Positions 7,450 through 16,475 of a DNA stretch of 34,324 nt are shown in pieces; positions within the stretch are counted from its first letter, which is position 1; the number at the start of each line of letters is the position of its first letter. The stretch lies in contig NZ_FUGE01000157.1 in NCBI RefSeq assembly GCF_900162825.1, forward strand, positions 1 to 34,324, written 5' to 3'. Made by a program: the position numbers and the translations under genes. The DNA is from Psychrobacter piechaudii (lineage in GTDB: Bacteria > Pseudomonadota > Gammaproteobacteria > Pseudomonadales > Moraxellaceae). The notes beneath the pieces were generated by a model. The model saw only the letters and a program-made list of their open reading frames with translations. It had not been told where the DNA came from and made no database searches.

Positions 7450-8928
7450 ATGTCGGAATTTTCAGAAAAACTTCCCTTCAAGCCCTTGCCCACAATACTG
7501 GCAATAGCCATTGGCTTTATCATTTGGTTCGTTATTCCCACTCCAGAGGGTGTGACTGATAACGCTTGGCACTTATTGGCCTTGTTCGTGGCGACCATTG
7601 TCGCAATCATTGGTAAAGCCCTGCCTATCGGGGCATTAGCGATTATAGCCATCAGCTTGGTGGCATTAACTGGGGTTACGGCAGACACCCCAAAACAAGC
7701 CATGCAAGATGCCTTATCGAGCTTCTCAAGTCCTTTGATTTGGTTAATCGGTATTGCAGTTATGATCTCGCGTGGCCTGATTAAAACAGGTCTTGGTTCA
7801 AGAATTGCGTATTACTTTATCTCTATCGTTGGTAAGAAGACCATCGGTATTGCCTACTCTCTAACGGCGGCAGAGTTACTGATTGCCCCTATTACTCCGT
7901 CTAACACGGCCCGGGGTGGCGGGATTATCCACCCCATCATGCGATCTATTGCCGAAAGCTTCCACTCAACCCCAAAAGAAGGCACGCAAAATAAAATCGG
8001 TCGCTATTTGGCTATGGTTAACTTCCATGCTAACCCCATTACCTCAGGTATGTTTATTACCGCTACCGCCCCTAACCCCTTGGTCGTAGACTTGGTTAAT
8101 AAAGCAACGGGCAGTGAAATACAGCTTTCTTGGACCACTTGGGCATTGGCTATGTTCGTCCCAGGTATGCTGTGTATCTTAGTTATGCCTTTAATTATTT
8201 ATATGATTTATCCCCCAGAGATTAAAGAGACACCTGATGCGAGAAAGTATGCCACTGAAAACTTAGCAAAATTAGGAGCTGTCACTCGACATGAAAAAAT
8301 CATGTTAGCAGTATTCACCTTGATGTTATTACTTTGGGCCAATATTCCCGCTCTAATCTTTGGTGAACAGTTCACGATTGATGCTACTGCTACCGCATTT
8401 TTAGGGTTATCAGTATTGCTAATTGCGGGGGTATTAACTTGGGAGGATGTGCTTAAAGAGAAATCGGCTTGGGATACCATTGTCTGGTTCGGTGCCTTGG
8501 TGATGATGGCAGACTTTTTGAATAAATTAGGATTAATTGGTTGGTTCTCCTCTAGCATCGAGTCAGCTATCGCCTTGACCGGGTTTAATTGGATGGGGGC
8601 CGTAGTGATATTGACCCTAGTTTATTTATACATGCACTACTTTTTTGCCAGTACCACGGCACACGTTACAGCGATGTTCGCTGCCTTCTATGCCGTTGGT
8701 CTTACCTTAGGTGCACCGCCTATGTTGTATGCGTTAATATTGGCTGCCGCTGGTAACATAATGATGACTTTGACCCACTATGCTACGGGTACCGCTCCAG
8801 TTATCTTTAACTCAGGCTATACCACCTTGCGTGAATGGTGGACTATCGGCTTTATCATGAGTGTGGCCAACCTAGTGATTTGGATTGGCTCAGGACTGAT
8901 CTGGTGGAAGGTGTTAGGTTATTATTAA
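7450..8928 (+). CDS. DASS-family (divalent anion:sodium symporter) anion permease
   Basis: A 492-residue inner-membrane protein of the SodiT1/CitT/YbhI type. It has about a dozen hydrophobic segments. The two family signatures are present: TPSNTARGGGI (about residues 149-159) in the first substrate loop, and YFFASTTAHVTAMFAAFY (about 398-415) with the later TGTAPVIF. Relatives carry C4-dicarboxylates, citrate, tartrate or 2-oxoglutarate across the membrane by sodium symport or exchange. The substrate here is not predictable. AAAGG about 9 bases before the ATG supports the start. No metabolic partner genes are adjacent. Confidence 0.9.
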   Translation: MSEFSEKLPFKPLPTILAIAIGFIIWFVIPTPEGVTDNAWHLLALFVATIVAIIGKALPIGALAIIAISLVALTGVTADTPKQAMQDALSSFSSPLIWLIGIAVMISRGLIKTGLGSRIAYYFISIVGKKTIGIAYSLTAAELLIAPITPSNTARGGGIIHPIMRSIAESFHSTPKEGTQNKIGRYLAMVNFHANPITSGMFITATAPNPLVVDLVNKATGSEIQLSWTTWALAMFVPGMLCILVMPLIIYMIYPPEIKETPDARKYATENLAKLGAVTRHEKIMLAVFTLMLLLWANIPALIFGEQFTIDATATAFLGLSVLLIAGVLTWEDVLKEKSAWDTIVWFGALVMMADFLNKLGLIGWFSSSIESAIALTGFNWMGAVVILTLVYLYMHYFFASTTAHVTAMFAAFYAVGLTLGAPPMLYALILAAAGNIMMTLTHYATGTAPVIFNSGYTTLREWWTIGFIMSVANLVIWIGSGLIWWKVLGYY

Positions 8929-9012
8929 CTCCTTAAGTAAAACCCTTCACCTTTCAAAGAAATCGTATTCATAGCGTATTAAAAACAATAGTGTTTGAAT
9001 ACTAGATTCAAT

Positions 9013-9045
9013 AAAAGCCGATAATCTTTAAGATTATCGGCTTTT
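9013..9045. terminator. Bidirectional terminator between anion permease and ridA
   Basis: AAAAGCCGATAATCT and AGATTATCGGCTTTT form a 15-bp perfect stem around TTA, with T runs on both strands. It can end the permease transcript (+) and the ridA transcript (-). Confidence 0.88.
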
Positions 9046-9096
9046 TGGTTGGTTTAAGAACGTACTGGTTTAGGAGTTAACAGATTAAGTACTGGC

Positions 9097-9612
9097 TTAT
9101 TTAACTGCCATACATTCAATCTCAACCTTCGCACCTAACGCTAAATCCGCCACAGCGAAAGCAGAACGTACAGGATATGGTTTGGCCAATTTGGCTTGAT
9201 AGCCTTTGTTGAACTCAGCAAAATCTTTCATATCAGTCAGCATGACCATGCATTTAACCAAGTCTGAGGATTGGTAGCCATAGCTCATTAATGTTTTATT
9301 GATATTATCTAAAGCCTGCTCTGTCTCTTTTCTGACCCCACCTTCGACAACTTTACCATCCTTCATGCCCAGCTCGCCAGAGAGGTATAACGTATTGCCC
9401 GCTCTTACCGCTTTTGAAAAAGGTAGTTCTCCGTCTGTGCCATAAAAAATAGGCGTGGTTTTAGAGTGAGTGGCCATTGCAGAAGTAGAAGCTTGCTTTG
9501 ATTGCTCAGCTTGTTGTGGCTTCTGATCTGTACCCTGTTCTGCTTGAGCTACTGAAGCGCCCATTAAGCCCATACTTAAAATAAGTGAACCAGCAATTAT
9601 TGGTAATTTCAT
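9097..9612 (-). CDS. RidA-family imine deaminase with signal peptide
   Basis: 171 residues: a Sec signal peptide (about residues 1-24, with a hydrophobic core and VAQA before the likely cleavage site), a Gln/Ser/Thr-rich linker (about 25-50), then a complete YjgF/YER057c/UK114 (Rid) domain. The catalytic-type Arg is present in PYPVRSAFAVADL, as is the Glu in KVEIECMAV. RidA proteins hydrolyse reactive enamine/imine intermediates and act as trimers, normally in the cytoplasm. The signal peptide points to a periplasmic version whose substrate is unknown. AAGGA seven bases before the ATG supports this start, so the signal peptide is genuine. It follows purF on the same strand but behind a terminator, so it is a separate unit. 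Confidence 0.88.
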   Translation of the reverse strand: MKLPIIAGSLILSMGLMGASVAQAEQGTDQKPQQAEQSKQASTSAMATHSKTTPIFYGTDGELPFSKAVRAGNTLYLSGELGMKDGKVVEGGVRKETEQALDNINKTLMSYGYQSSDLVKCMVMLTDMKDFAEFNKGYQAKLAKPYPVRSAFAVADLALGAKVEIECMAVK

Positions 9613-9656
9613 AATTTTTCCTTTTTATGTCTATTTACAGTTAAAATCCTCAAAAA

Positions 9657-9696
9657 AAAGCAGGTTATAAGCCATAAATGCTTATAACCTGCTTTT
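9657..9696 (-). terminator. Intrinsic terminator after purF
   Basis: GCAGGTTATAAGC and GCTTATAACCTGC form a 13-bp perfect stem around a 7-base loop. On the minus strand it is followed by a run of eight T, placing the end of the cvpA-purF transcript about 75 bp after purF. Confidence 0.88.
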
Positions 9697-9768
9697 ATAC
9701 TATCAAGAATAACCACTAGACCGACCTAAAAAATGTATAAGATACTTTAAGCCGCCCCAAATAGACTT

Positions 9769-11307
9769 TTAGTTTTCTTGTACTCCGGTCATATCAACTG
9801 GAGTATCTGGAGTATTATTAATCACTTCTATACCATTGGCTTTGGCTTTGTCATTACGTTGCTCTTGCAAGCAGTTTAAGTATTCTTCGGTAATGTTACC
9901 AGTGATGTACTTACCATCAAACACAGCACAATCAAAGCCTTCTACTTTACTATGCTTGGTGTCCTGTACCGCTTCGATCAAGTCATCTAAGTCTTGGAAT
10001 ATCAGACGATCGGCACCGATAATTTGACGCACCTCTTCTACCGTATGACCAGAGGCAATCAGTTCAGAACGCACAGGCATGTCGATACCATAGACATTAG
10101 GATACTTAACCGGCGGCGCAGCACTGGCAAAAAACACCTTGTTAGCACCCGCATCACGAGCCATTTGAATAATTTCATGACAAGTGGTACCGCGTACGAT
10201 TGAGTCATCTACCAACAACACGTTTTTGTTCTTAAATTCCAATGGAACAGCATTCAGCTTTTGGCGAACTGATTTTTTGCGTTGCTGTTGACCGGGCATA
10301 ATAAACGTACGGCCAATATAACGGTTTTTCATAAAGCCTTCACGGTACTTAACATTCAAGTTAAGCGCCAGCTCCATCGCTGAAGTACGTGAGGTATCTG
10401 GGATAGGAATAACCACATCAATATCATGATCTTCACCCCATTCTTTACGAATCTTCTGGGCCAGCTTTTCACCCATACGCAAACGGGCTTTATAAACTGA
10501 AATATTATCTATAATTGAGTCAGGACGGGCGAAATACACGTATTCAAACATACAAGGGGTGTATTCCTTTGGCTCAATACATTGATAGGTATGCAGCTTA
10601 TGATTTAAGTCGATGAAGATTGCCTCACCTGGCTTAACATCACGCACCACTTTAAAGCCAGAACCGGTTAAGGCTACAGACTCGGAAGCTACCATATATT
10701 CAGTTTGGCCATCAGCAGAAACGCGCTCACCATACACTAAAGGACGAATACCATTAGGATCTCTAAAAGCAATCAAGCCTTGGCCGGTAATTAAGGCGAC
10801 AACTGCGTAAGCCCCTTCAAGACGCTTATACATTGAGCTGATAGCGGTAAAGATATCATCAGGAGTTGGCTGAGTTTTGCCTAATGCCTGAATTTCATGC
10901 GCCAATACGTTTAGTAAAACCTCTGAATCTGAGTTGGTATTTAGGTGACGTAGGTCATCTTGATAAAGCTCTTTTGCTAATGTTTCAGCGTTGGTTAAAT
11001 TACCATTATGGGCTAGTGTGATACCATAAGGAGAGTTTACATAAAACGGTTGCGCCTCTGCACTACTTGACGTTCCAGCGGTCGGGTATCTCACATGCCC
11101 TACACCAAATTCACCAATTAGTCGCATCATATGACGTGTCATAAACACATCACGAACCATACCATTGTCTTTACGCAAATAGAAGCGTCCATCTTTCATG
11201 GTCACGATACCAGCGGCATCTTGACCACGGTGTTGAAGCACAGTTAATGCGTCATACAACACTTGGTTGACTGGTTCATGTGCTGCAACACCTACAACTC
11301 CACACAT
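9769..11307 (-). CDS. purF: Amidophosphoribosyltransferase
   Basis: A 512-residue enzyme (E. coli 505) that makes 5-phosphoribosylamine from PRPP and glutamine, the first committed step of purine synthesis. The N-terminal Ntn glutaminase domain begins MCGVVGV, with Cys2 as nucleophile exposed after Met removal. GHVRYPTAG and LAHNGNLTN are also conserved. The C-terminal PRTase domain has the PRPP loop [17 protein letters not shown] (about 365-380). There is no propeptide, as in the E. coli type. AAGGA six bases before the ATG is a good ribosome site. It lies downstream of cvpA (121-bp gap), the usual cvpA-purF order. Confidence 0.97.
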   Translation of the reverse strand: MCGVVGVAAHEPVNQVLYDALTVLQHRGQDAAGIVTMKDGRFYLRKDNGMVRDVFMTRHMMRLIGEFGVGHVRYPTAGTSSSAEAQPFYVNSPYGITLAHNGNLTNAETLAKELYQDDLRHLNTNSDSEVLLNVLAHEIQALGKTQPTPDDIFTAISSMYKRLEGAYAVVALITGQGLIAFRDPNGIRPLVYGERVSADGQTEYMVASESVALTGSGFKVVRDVKPGEAIFIDLNHKLHTYQCIEPKEYTPCMFEYVYFARPDSIIDNISVYKARLRMGEKLAQKIRKEWGEDHDIDVVIPIPDTSRTSAMELALNLNVKYREGFMKNRYIGRTFIMPGQQQRKKSVRQKLNAVPLEFKNKNVLLVDDSIVRGTTCHEIIQMARDAGANKVFFASAAPPVKYPNVYGIDMPVRSELIASGHTVEEVRQIIGADRLIFQDLDDLIEAVQDTKHSKVEGFDCAVFDGKYITGNITEEYLNCLQEQRNDKAKANGIEVINNTPDTPVDMTGVQEN

Positions 11308-11428
11308 ACTCTATCCTTTTAAAATAGTCTTTACTGGTTAAAAGTTTCATTTAGTAGTGGCTAAATTACACTTAATCACTGATTCCTCAGCTATTTACTT
11401 ACTAACCTGTTGACCGTGAACTCAATGT

Positions 11429-11962
11429 TTATTGAGCGATAGCCTCTTGGTCGGTCTGTTGCGAGCTAGGCACGTCAATTTGTTGCCATGCCTCCCCTAA
11501 TACTTTTGTTGCAAATTCCTTAGCGAACGGGGCATAAGGAAGTAATTCTGGAGCTAAGACAGAGGATTGCCATAAAGCAGTATTGATAATAACCGGCGCA
11601 GACACACTTAACATCACCAAAACTACCAGTACGTTTTTTGCCGCTCCCAATACGCCACCAGCCAACTGATCAACGAAGCCTAACTTAAGCCCTTTTACGA
11701 TACCAGATACCAGTAACGTCAATATTTGAATAACAATTAATACCACCAATACAATAGCTAAGAAGCCCGCTCCCATCTGTAGTACAGGGGAGCTAACAAA
11801 GTTAGCCATATAAGGGGCTACGTCATCTGCCATTCGGGTAGCTGCCAAAAGGGCAATAAACCACCCTGCTAAAGCGATTGAGCTGCGGATAAATCCTGAG
11901 TTAAATCCTCGCCACAATCCGGCTAGCACTATTACAGCAATGACAATATCTAAAAACCCCAT
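11429..11962 (-). CDS. cvpA: CvpA family membrane protein
   Basis: 177 residues with about four hydrophobic segments, beginning MGFLDIVIAVIVLAGLWRGFNSGFIRS, the conserved N-terminus of CvpA (named for colicin V production in E. coli). It is an inner-membrane protein linked to envelope integrity; its molecular activity is not settled. AGGG seven bases before the ATG supports the start. pyrD ends 31 bp upstream and purF follows, so pyrD-cvpA-purF look cotranscribed. Confidence 0.93.
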   Translation of the reverse strand: MGFLDIVIAVIVLAGLWRGFNSGFIRSSIALAGWFIALLAATRMADDVAPYMANFVSSPVLQMGAGFLAIVLVVLIVIQILTLLVSGIVKGLKLGFVDQLAGGVLGAAKNVLVVLVMLSVSAPVIINTALWQSSVLAPELLPYAPFAKEFATKVLGEAWQQIDVPSSQQTDQEAIAQ

Positions 11963-11993
11963 GCAATAACCCTAGCTTTTATTTTTTACAAAG

Positions 11994-13022
11994 TTAATAA
12001 ATATCGCGATAACTGGTGATCGCTTCCACACACTGCTGAACCAGCTTGGGGCCTTTATAAATCATGCCACTATAAAGCTGAACCATACTGGCGCCTGCCT
12101 GTAGCTTTTGTACTGCCTTTTCGCCACTATCAATACCACCGACGCCTATAATGGGTAATTTATCTTCTAAACGCTCATGAAACTGCTTAATAATTTGAGT
12201 GCTTAGATGGCCTACAGGTCGACCTGATAACCCACCAGCTTCATTGCCATGCGGTAAGTCTTCTACGCCAGTTTTGCTTAAAGTTGTGTTGGTAGCGATA
12301 AGTCCATCAATCTCAAACTCAATCAGCTGCTTTGAGATGTAATCTACTTGTTCTTCTGTTAAATCCGGAGCCACTTTTAATACTATTGGCACATAAAAGC
12401 CATAGTCTGTGGCCAACTGAGTGTGACGATTTTTGATACTGTCTAACAATTCAGTTAAGGCATCCCCGCTTTGTAAATCCCGTAAATTCTTAGTATTAGG
12501 AGAGGAGATATTTACGGTAATATAAGAAGCATGGGGGTAAACACGATCCAGGCAATATATGTAGTCATCAGCGGCATTTTCAACGGGAGTTAGCGCGTTT
12601 TTTCCGATATTAATCCCAATATTACCTTGGTACTTACAGTTTCTGACATTTTTGATTAGATTGTCTACGCCAAGGTTATTAAAGCCCATACGATTAATGA
12701 TGGCATCTGCTTCTTTAAGTCTAAACAATCTAGGCTTCTCATTACCTTGCTGCGGTCGCGGCGTCACAGTACCTACTTCAATAAAGCCAAAGCCAAGCTC
12801 GGCTAGCGCATCAATATAACGGCCGTTTTTGTCTAAACCTGCTGCCAAACCTACTGGATTTGAAAACTGCAAGCCCATACACTCAGTCGGCAAAGACTGC
12901 TGAGAGTAAATAAAACCTAAGGTATGTGTCTTATGCGCTTTTTCTAACAGCTGTAGAGTTAAATCGTGAGCTTGCTCAGGGTCTAAATTAAATAAGAAAG
13001 GACGTAATAAGGCGTAGGACAT
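11994..13022 (-). CDS. pyrD: Dihydroorotate dehydrogenase (quinone), class 2
   Basis: A 342-residue FMN enzyme that oxidises dihydroorotate to orotate and passes electrons to the membrane quinone pool (pyrimidine synthesis). Conserved stretches are [45 protein letters not shown]-type [29 protein letters not shown] with the class 2 catalytic Ser, and the FMN phosphate loop [12 protein letters not shown]. The N-terminal membrane-anchor segment [21 protein letters not shown] is typical. A GTG at 13079 would add 19 residues; the ATG at 13022 is preferred because it matches the family start. Its ribosome site is weak either way. Confidence 0.95.
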   Translation of the reverse strand: MSYALLRPFLFNLDPEQAHDLTLQLLEKAHKTHTLGFIYSQQSLPTECMGLQFSNPVGLAAGLDKNGRYIDALAELGFGFIEVGTVTPRPQQGNEKPRLFRLKEADAIINRMGFNNLGVDNLIKNVRNCKYQGNIGINIGKNALTPVENAADDYIYCLDRVYPHASYITVNISSPNTKNLRDLQSGDALTELLDSIKNRHTQLATDYGFYVPIVLKVAPDLTEEQVDYISKQLIEFEIDGLIATNTTLSKTGVEDLPHGNEAGGLSGRPVGHLSTQIIKQFHERLEDKLPIIGVGGIDSGEKAVQKLQAGASMVQLYSGMIYKGPKLVQQCVEAITSYRDIY

Positions 13023-13213
13023 AACGCTAGATAACCTGTTATGAAGTAAGTAAATTGAGAGAATTGTTATTAGCCGCACTCTTAAATAATGAAGTTTTTT
13101 TCATTCAAGATTGAGTTGTGCTCTACTCAGAAGCTGTTGATTATACCAGTATAATCGTAGCAAATCATCGATTAGTATCAACTAAAAAACCACTGTAGCA
13201 AGCCCCTAATTTA

Positions 13214-13753
13214 TCAAGGTACTGGTCTTTTGTCGGTTAGAGCTATCCAGCCTTTGACAATACGATAAATATGCCAAATAAAAGCAAACAGAAAAATAAG
13301 TCCGCCCAGTGCTGCCAACCCTGTTGATCCTAATGCCACATTGGAGCTATCGGCAAATACGCCAAGACCTAAACCACCCAAACCAATCACAGCCATTACA
13401 ATGCCAATCGCCCCAAAGATGATACTGTACCAGAAGGTCTTAATCTGCCAATCAAAGTGAGTAGATAGCCAAGTATAATCAGCTTGCCCACGGCGTGCAT
13501 AGTTCATAATGATAGGGACTATCCATAGCAAGCCTGCTGTAAAGTAGCTTAATACGTACAGTAAATAAGTAATATGATTATAACGAATCAAAGACTCTTC
13601 TTTAGATTTACTGATAACGGACGAAGAAGGATTCAACTGAGTCTTTATTAGCTGGGAGTGCTGCTGATAGGCACTATCTTGACCAGAAACAGGTATCTTT
13701 AAATCTGGCTGTTGCAGCTTTGTAGTTTGGCGTGTATCGCGATTATTGTCCAT
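13214..13753 (-). CDS. Conserved membrane protein of the COG3671/DUF4870 type
   Basis: 179 residues. About 55 polar, Gln/Ser-rich residues are followed by three or four membrane segments: YLLYVLSYFTAGLLWIVPII (about 63-82), a segment near 108-133, and LAALGGLIFLFAFIWHIYRI (about 146-165). The pattern of an N-terminal YLLYVLSYFTAG helix, then ARRG...TWLSTHFDWQIKTFW, and a final IYRIVKGWIAL is that of COG3671 membrane proteins, which have no assigned function. The ATG follows AGGGGAGGA-like sequence, a strong ribosome site. It lies upstream of pyrD on the same strand with a 190-bp gap and may be independent. Confidence 0.75.
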   Translation of the reverse strand: MDNNRDTRQTTKLQQPDLKIPVSGQDSAYQQHSQLIKTQLNPSSSVISKSKEESLIRYNHITYLLYVLSYFTAGLLWIVPIIMNYARRGQADYTWLSTHFDWQIKTFWYSIIFGAIGIVMAVIGLGGLGLGVFADSSNVALGSTGLAALGGLIFLFAFIWHIYRIVKGWIALTDKRPVP

Positions 13754-13810
13754 AATCCTCCCCTTTTATTAATAATAAACTGACTGTCTAACTGTTCAGC
13801 ATTACCTTAC

Positions 13811-13866
13811 TCAGCAAATTAGCTCACCCAGTAAATTAATTCAGCAAATTAATTCAACAAATAAGC
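13811..13866. repeat. Degenerate short tandem repeat between sixA and the COG3671 gene
   Basis: Four imperfect copies of a 13-16 bp unit related to TCAGCAAATTAAT, at about 13811, 13824, 13841 and 13854. The region is intergenic, downstream of sixA. It looks like slippage-generated low-complexity DNA rather than a functional array. Confidence 0.45.
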
Positions 13867-13906
13867 TTGGTAAATCAATTGCCCAGTGAATGACTTTGCT
13901 TAACCG

Positions 13907-14365
13907 TTAAACGTGCTGCCTAGGCACATAACGCTCAACTTCATTACCCATATCTGCTACAATAAGTTCCGCCTCAAATACGCGGGCTTCCGCCAGTTGA
14001 TAGGGATCCGGCGTCTCTGCAGTCAGGAGCGCGGCCATTTTTGCCACAATCGGCATATGACACACCACGACCACGCATTCCCCTTCCACATCCATTAAGC
14101 CGTGCAAAGCCTGCATAGCATCATCATCTGGAGTAATGTCTGAATGCACCTTCACAGGCACATCAGGTTTAAGAGCGATTAACGCCTGAAGGGTTTGCTG
14201 CGCTCTAACATAAGGACTAACCACAAAAACATCAGGATTATAGTTCTCTACAATATACTGCGCTGTCTCAGCGGCCTGTTGCTGCCCTAACTCAGTTAGA
14301 TTGCGCTGTGAATCTGGCTGAGTTTGATATTCAGCCTCACCATGACGCATTAAAATAACTTTCAT
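13907..14365 (-). CDS. sixA: SixA-type phosphohistidine phosphatase (histidine phosphatase family)
   Basis: 152 residues starting MKVILMRHGEAE: the RHG motif (residues 7-9) carries the phospho-accepting His. VVSPYVRAQQTLQ gives the second conserved Arg, and VVVCHMPIVAKM gives the catalytic His. It lacks the inserted lid regions of larger phosphoglycerate mutases, as in SixA (E. coli 161 residues). SixA removes phosphate from phosphohistidine in proteins such as the ArcB phosphotransfer domain or the nitrogen PTS. It starts 13 bp after gpsA and is probably cotranscribed with it. Confidence 0.88.
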   Translation of the reverse strand: MKVILMRHGEAEYQTQPDSQRNLTELGQQQAAETAQYIVENYNPDVFVVSPYVRAQQTLQALIALKPDVPVKVHSDITPDDDAMQALHGLMDVEGECVVVVCHMPIVAKMAALLTAETPDPYQLAEARVFEAELIVADMGNEVERYVPRQHV

Positions 14366-14378
14366 AATTTTATTCGTC

Positions 14379-15704
14379 CTATTTATCTGGCATGCCTGCG
14401 GTTATTTTTGCGTTTAATGCTTCATTACTATATTCATGGGGCATAACGAACTCAACATCACTTCTAAAGCCAGATTCCATTAGATGTAAGGCCACACCTA
14501 GCGCGGCTTGATCATCATATATAACCGCATGTAATGCATGAGTAATGGGCATATAAATACCCAGTTTCATCGCTTTTTCATGCACTTGCTGAATGGTATT
14601 GACCCCCTCAGCGGTTTGACCGAGTTTTTTAATGGCTGCCTCCAAGCTCATGCCTTTACCCAGCATATTACCAATGCGGTAGTTACGGCTTAGCTCTGAG
14701 CTACAGGTTGCGTATAAGTCACCCACACCCGATAAGCCTAAGAAGGTTAAAGGATTGGCTCCAGAGGCGACACCAAAGCGGCTCATCTCAGCCAGTGCAC
14801 GGGTCAACAGCATAGCTTTGGTGTTTTCACCCACGTTATAAGACGCTGCCATACCCATAGCGATAGCGTAAATATTCTTTAACGCACCGCCAAGCTCAAC
14901 GCCTTTAATATCATCGGAGGCAAATATTCTAAAAAAGACACTGTGCAGAGCAGATTGGACCGCATGACGCAGGAATTCTGAGTCACTGGCAATGACTGAA
15001 GCAGACGGCATATTCTGCATGATCTCAACCGCTAAATTAGGACCAGACATTACCCCGAAGTTCACTTCTGGCAACTCTTGTTCGATGATATCACTCATCA
15101 AACTAAACGTATCTTTTTCCATGCCTTTGGTTAAAGACACAATAGACTGCCCTGTTAAATAAGGGCGAATATTTCTTAGAGTCTCTCTAAATGCAGAGCT
15201 GGGTACTGCTACAAAAATAATGTCTTTATCTTGCACAGCAGCTTTTAAATCATGCTCATACTTCAAGCGCTCATCTAAGGTATAACCTGGTAAGTACTTT
15301 TTATTCACTCGGCTTCTTTGCAAAGACTTAACCGTGCGTTTATTACGAACCCATAAGGTTGAGTCACAACCATTACGCGCTGCTAAGTTTGACATAGCTG
15401 TACCGAAGCTACCACCCCCTAAAAAAGCCAAACGTAGCTGATGTGGCGGGGTAACCCCTTCCGGATTACTCATATTACTACGCGCCTTTTTTTCAATCTC
15501 TTCAGTATTAAGGGCTGATTGATCCCGCTTAGCCTTAACGCCCACTTTAGTAGCTTTGTCAAAAAGGCTGGCTAGAATACCTGAGTTAAATAAAGGCTTC
15601 TCTTCCTCCGACTCTACGTCATCGGTAGCATCTTTATTGGTTATAGCCTCAGCTTGATCCATGTTTTTATCTTCAATTTCACTATTTTTTTTGTCAGCTG
15701 ACAT
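14379..15704 (-). CDS. gpsA: Glycerol-3-phosphate dehydrogenase [NAD(P)+] with N-terminal extension
   Basis: A soluble enzyme that reduces dihydroxyacetone phosphate to sn-glycerol 3-phosphate for phospholipid synthesis. The Rossmann motif LAFLGGGSFGTAMSNLAAR starts near residue 92. VMSGPNLAVEI and the catalytic Lys region GVELGGALKNIYAIAMG are present. Total length is 441 residues against about 340 normally; the excess is an N-terminal acidic, disordered-looking tail of about 90 residues. The ATG at 15704 has GAGAG upstream. A second ATG at 15473 (MSNPEGVTPP), with AAAGG 11 bases before it, would give a normal-length enzyme, so the real start is uncertain. Confidence 0.93.
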   Translation of the reverse strand: MSADKKNSEIEDKNMDQAEAITNKDATDDVESEEEKPLFNSGILASLFDKATKVGVKAKRDQSALNTEEIEKKARSNMSNPEGVTPPHQLRLAFLGGGSFGTAMSNLAARNGCDSTLWVRNKRTVKSLQRSRVNKKYLPGYTLDERLKYEHDLKAAVQDKDIIFVAVPSSAFRETLRNIRPYLTGQSIVSLTKGMEKDTFSLMSDIIEQELPEVNFGVMSGPNLAVEIMQNMPSASVIASDSEFLRHAVQSALHSVFFRIFASDDIKGVELGGALKNIYAIAMGMAASYNVGENTKAMLLTRALAEMSRFGVASGANPLTFLGLSGVGDLYATCSSELSRNYRIGNMLGKGMSLEAAIKKLGQTAEGVNTIQQVHEKAMKLGIYMPITHALHAVIYDDQAALGVALHLMESGFRSDVEFVMPHEYSNEALNAKITAGMPDK

Positions 15705-15812
15705 AAGCTTGCTCTCTATAGTTCTAACAGATTTAAGTTTCTTTAAATGTATTTATTATAAGGGGTTGATGATGCGATTCAATCGTTCATTTACTTATTC
15801 TGAATCATATAT

Positions 15813-16475
15813 TTACTCTGAGTCATGAGCAATGAAGTTTGCAGTGTCGATATTACCTCGGCTTGGCATTTGGCAATGGCTACTTCCCACATACACAAAA
15901 GCGGTGACGTAGTCCTCTGATCCCACATTGAAATAACTTTTAACCGCCGGCTCGTTGGCTAAAGGTCCTGTACGCCAAACTGTATCAAATCCTTGTGCCT
16001 TTAAGGCCAATATCAGATTTTGCACTGCGGCTCCTGTACTCAATAACTGCTCAAAAGCCGGCACCTTTTCATGATATTGCATACGGGTGACTACCGTAAT
16101 TATCATAGGGGCTCTTAGAGGCATCTTTAATGTTTTCTCAGCGGTACGTTCATCCAGCTCTGCTCCTTCACGCAGTGCTTTTGCTTCTGCTGCTGCTAAT
16201 AGTGCTCGACCAAAAGCGTGTCTTCTTGGGCCTTCGGTAATAATAAAGCGCCACGGTTGTAGCTTTTTATGATCAGGGGCCGTCATTGCACACTCGATTG
16301 CGGCTTCAAGTTGATTTGGTTTAGGAGCTGGTATGGTTAAATTGCCAATACTACGACGTGATTTTATCCAATTTATAACCTGCTCGTCTGTTACTTGAGT
16401 TGACTGAGCATTGGCTTCCATATTATTAATATTGTTATTGATCACTAAATCATTATCAAAATTTTGGTCAGTCAT
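15813..16475 (-). CDS. YdjA-like nitroreductase family protein
   Basis: A 220-residue FMN-dependent oxidoreductase. The conserved start of the domain, IKSRRSIGNLTIPAPKPNQL (about residues 37-56), holds the FMN-phosphate-binding Arg/Ser. DHKKLQPWRFIITEG follows. LLSTGAAVQNLILALKAQGFDTVWRTG is the helix that contacts the flavin and is characteristic of YdjA, a small single-domain nitroreductase. The physiological substrate is unknown. The first 35 residues are Asn/Gln-rich and probably disordered; Met19 is an alternative start. It precedes gpsA by 108 bp on the same strand. Confidence 0.87.
   Translation of the reverse strand: MTDQNFDNDLVINNNINNMEANAQSTQVTDEQVINWIKSRRSIGNLTIPAPKPNQLEAAIECAMTAPDHKKLQPWRFIITEGPRRHAFGRALLAAAEAKALREGAELDERTAEKTLKMPLRAPMIITVVTRMQYHEKVPAFEQLLSTGAAVQNLILALKAQGFDTVWRTGPLANEPAVKSYFNVGSEDYVTAFVYVGSSHCQMPSRGNIDTANFIAHDSE

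Noticed and set aside
13022-13079. Upstream GTG start of pyrD adding 19 residues
   Set aside because: The ATG at 13022 matches the usual N-terminus of class 2 enzymes, and the added residues have no family match.
13811-13866. Short repeats as a CRISPR-like array
   Set aside because: Units are 13-16 bp, imperfect and without spacers of constant length; this is degenerate tandem repetition.
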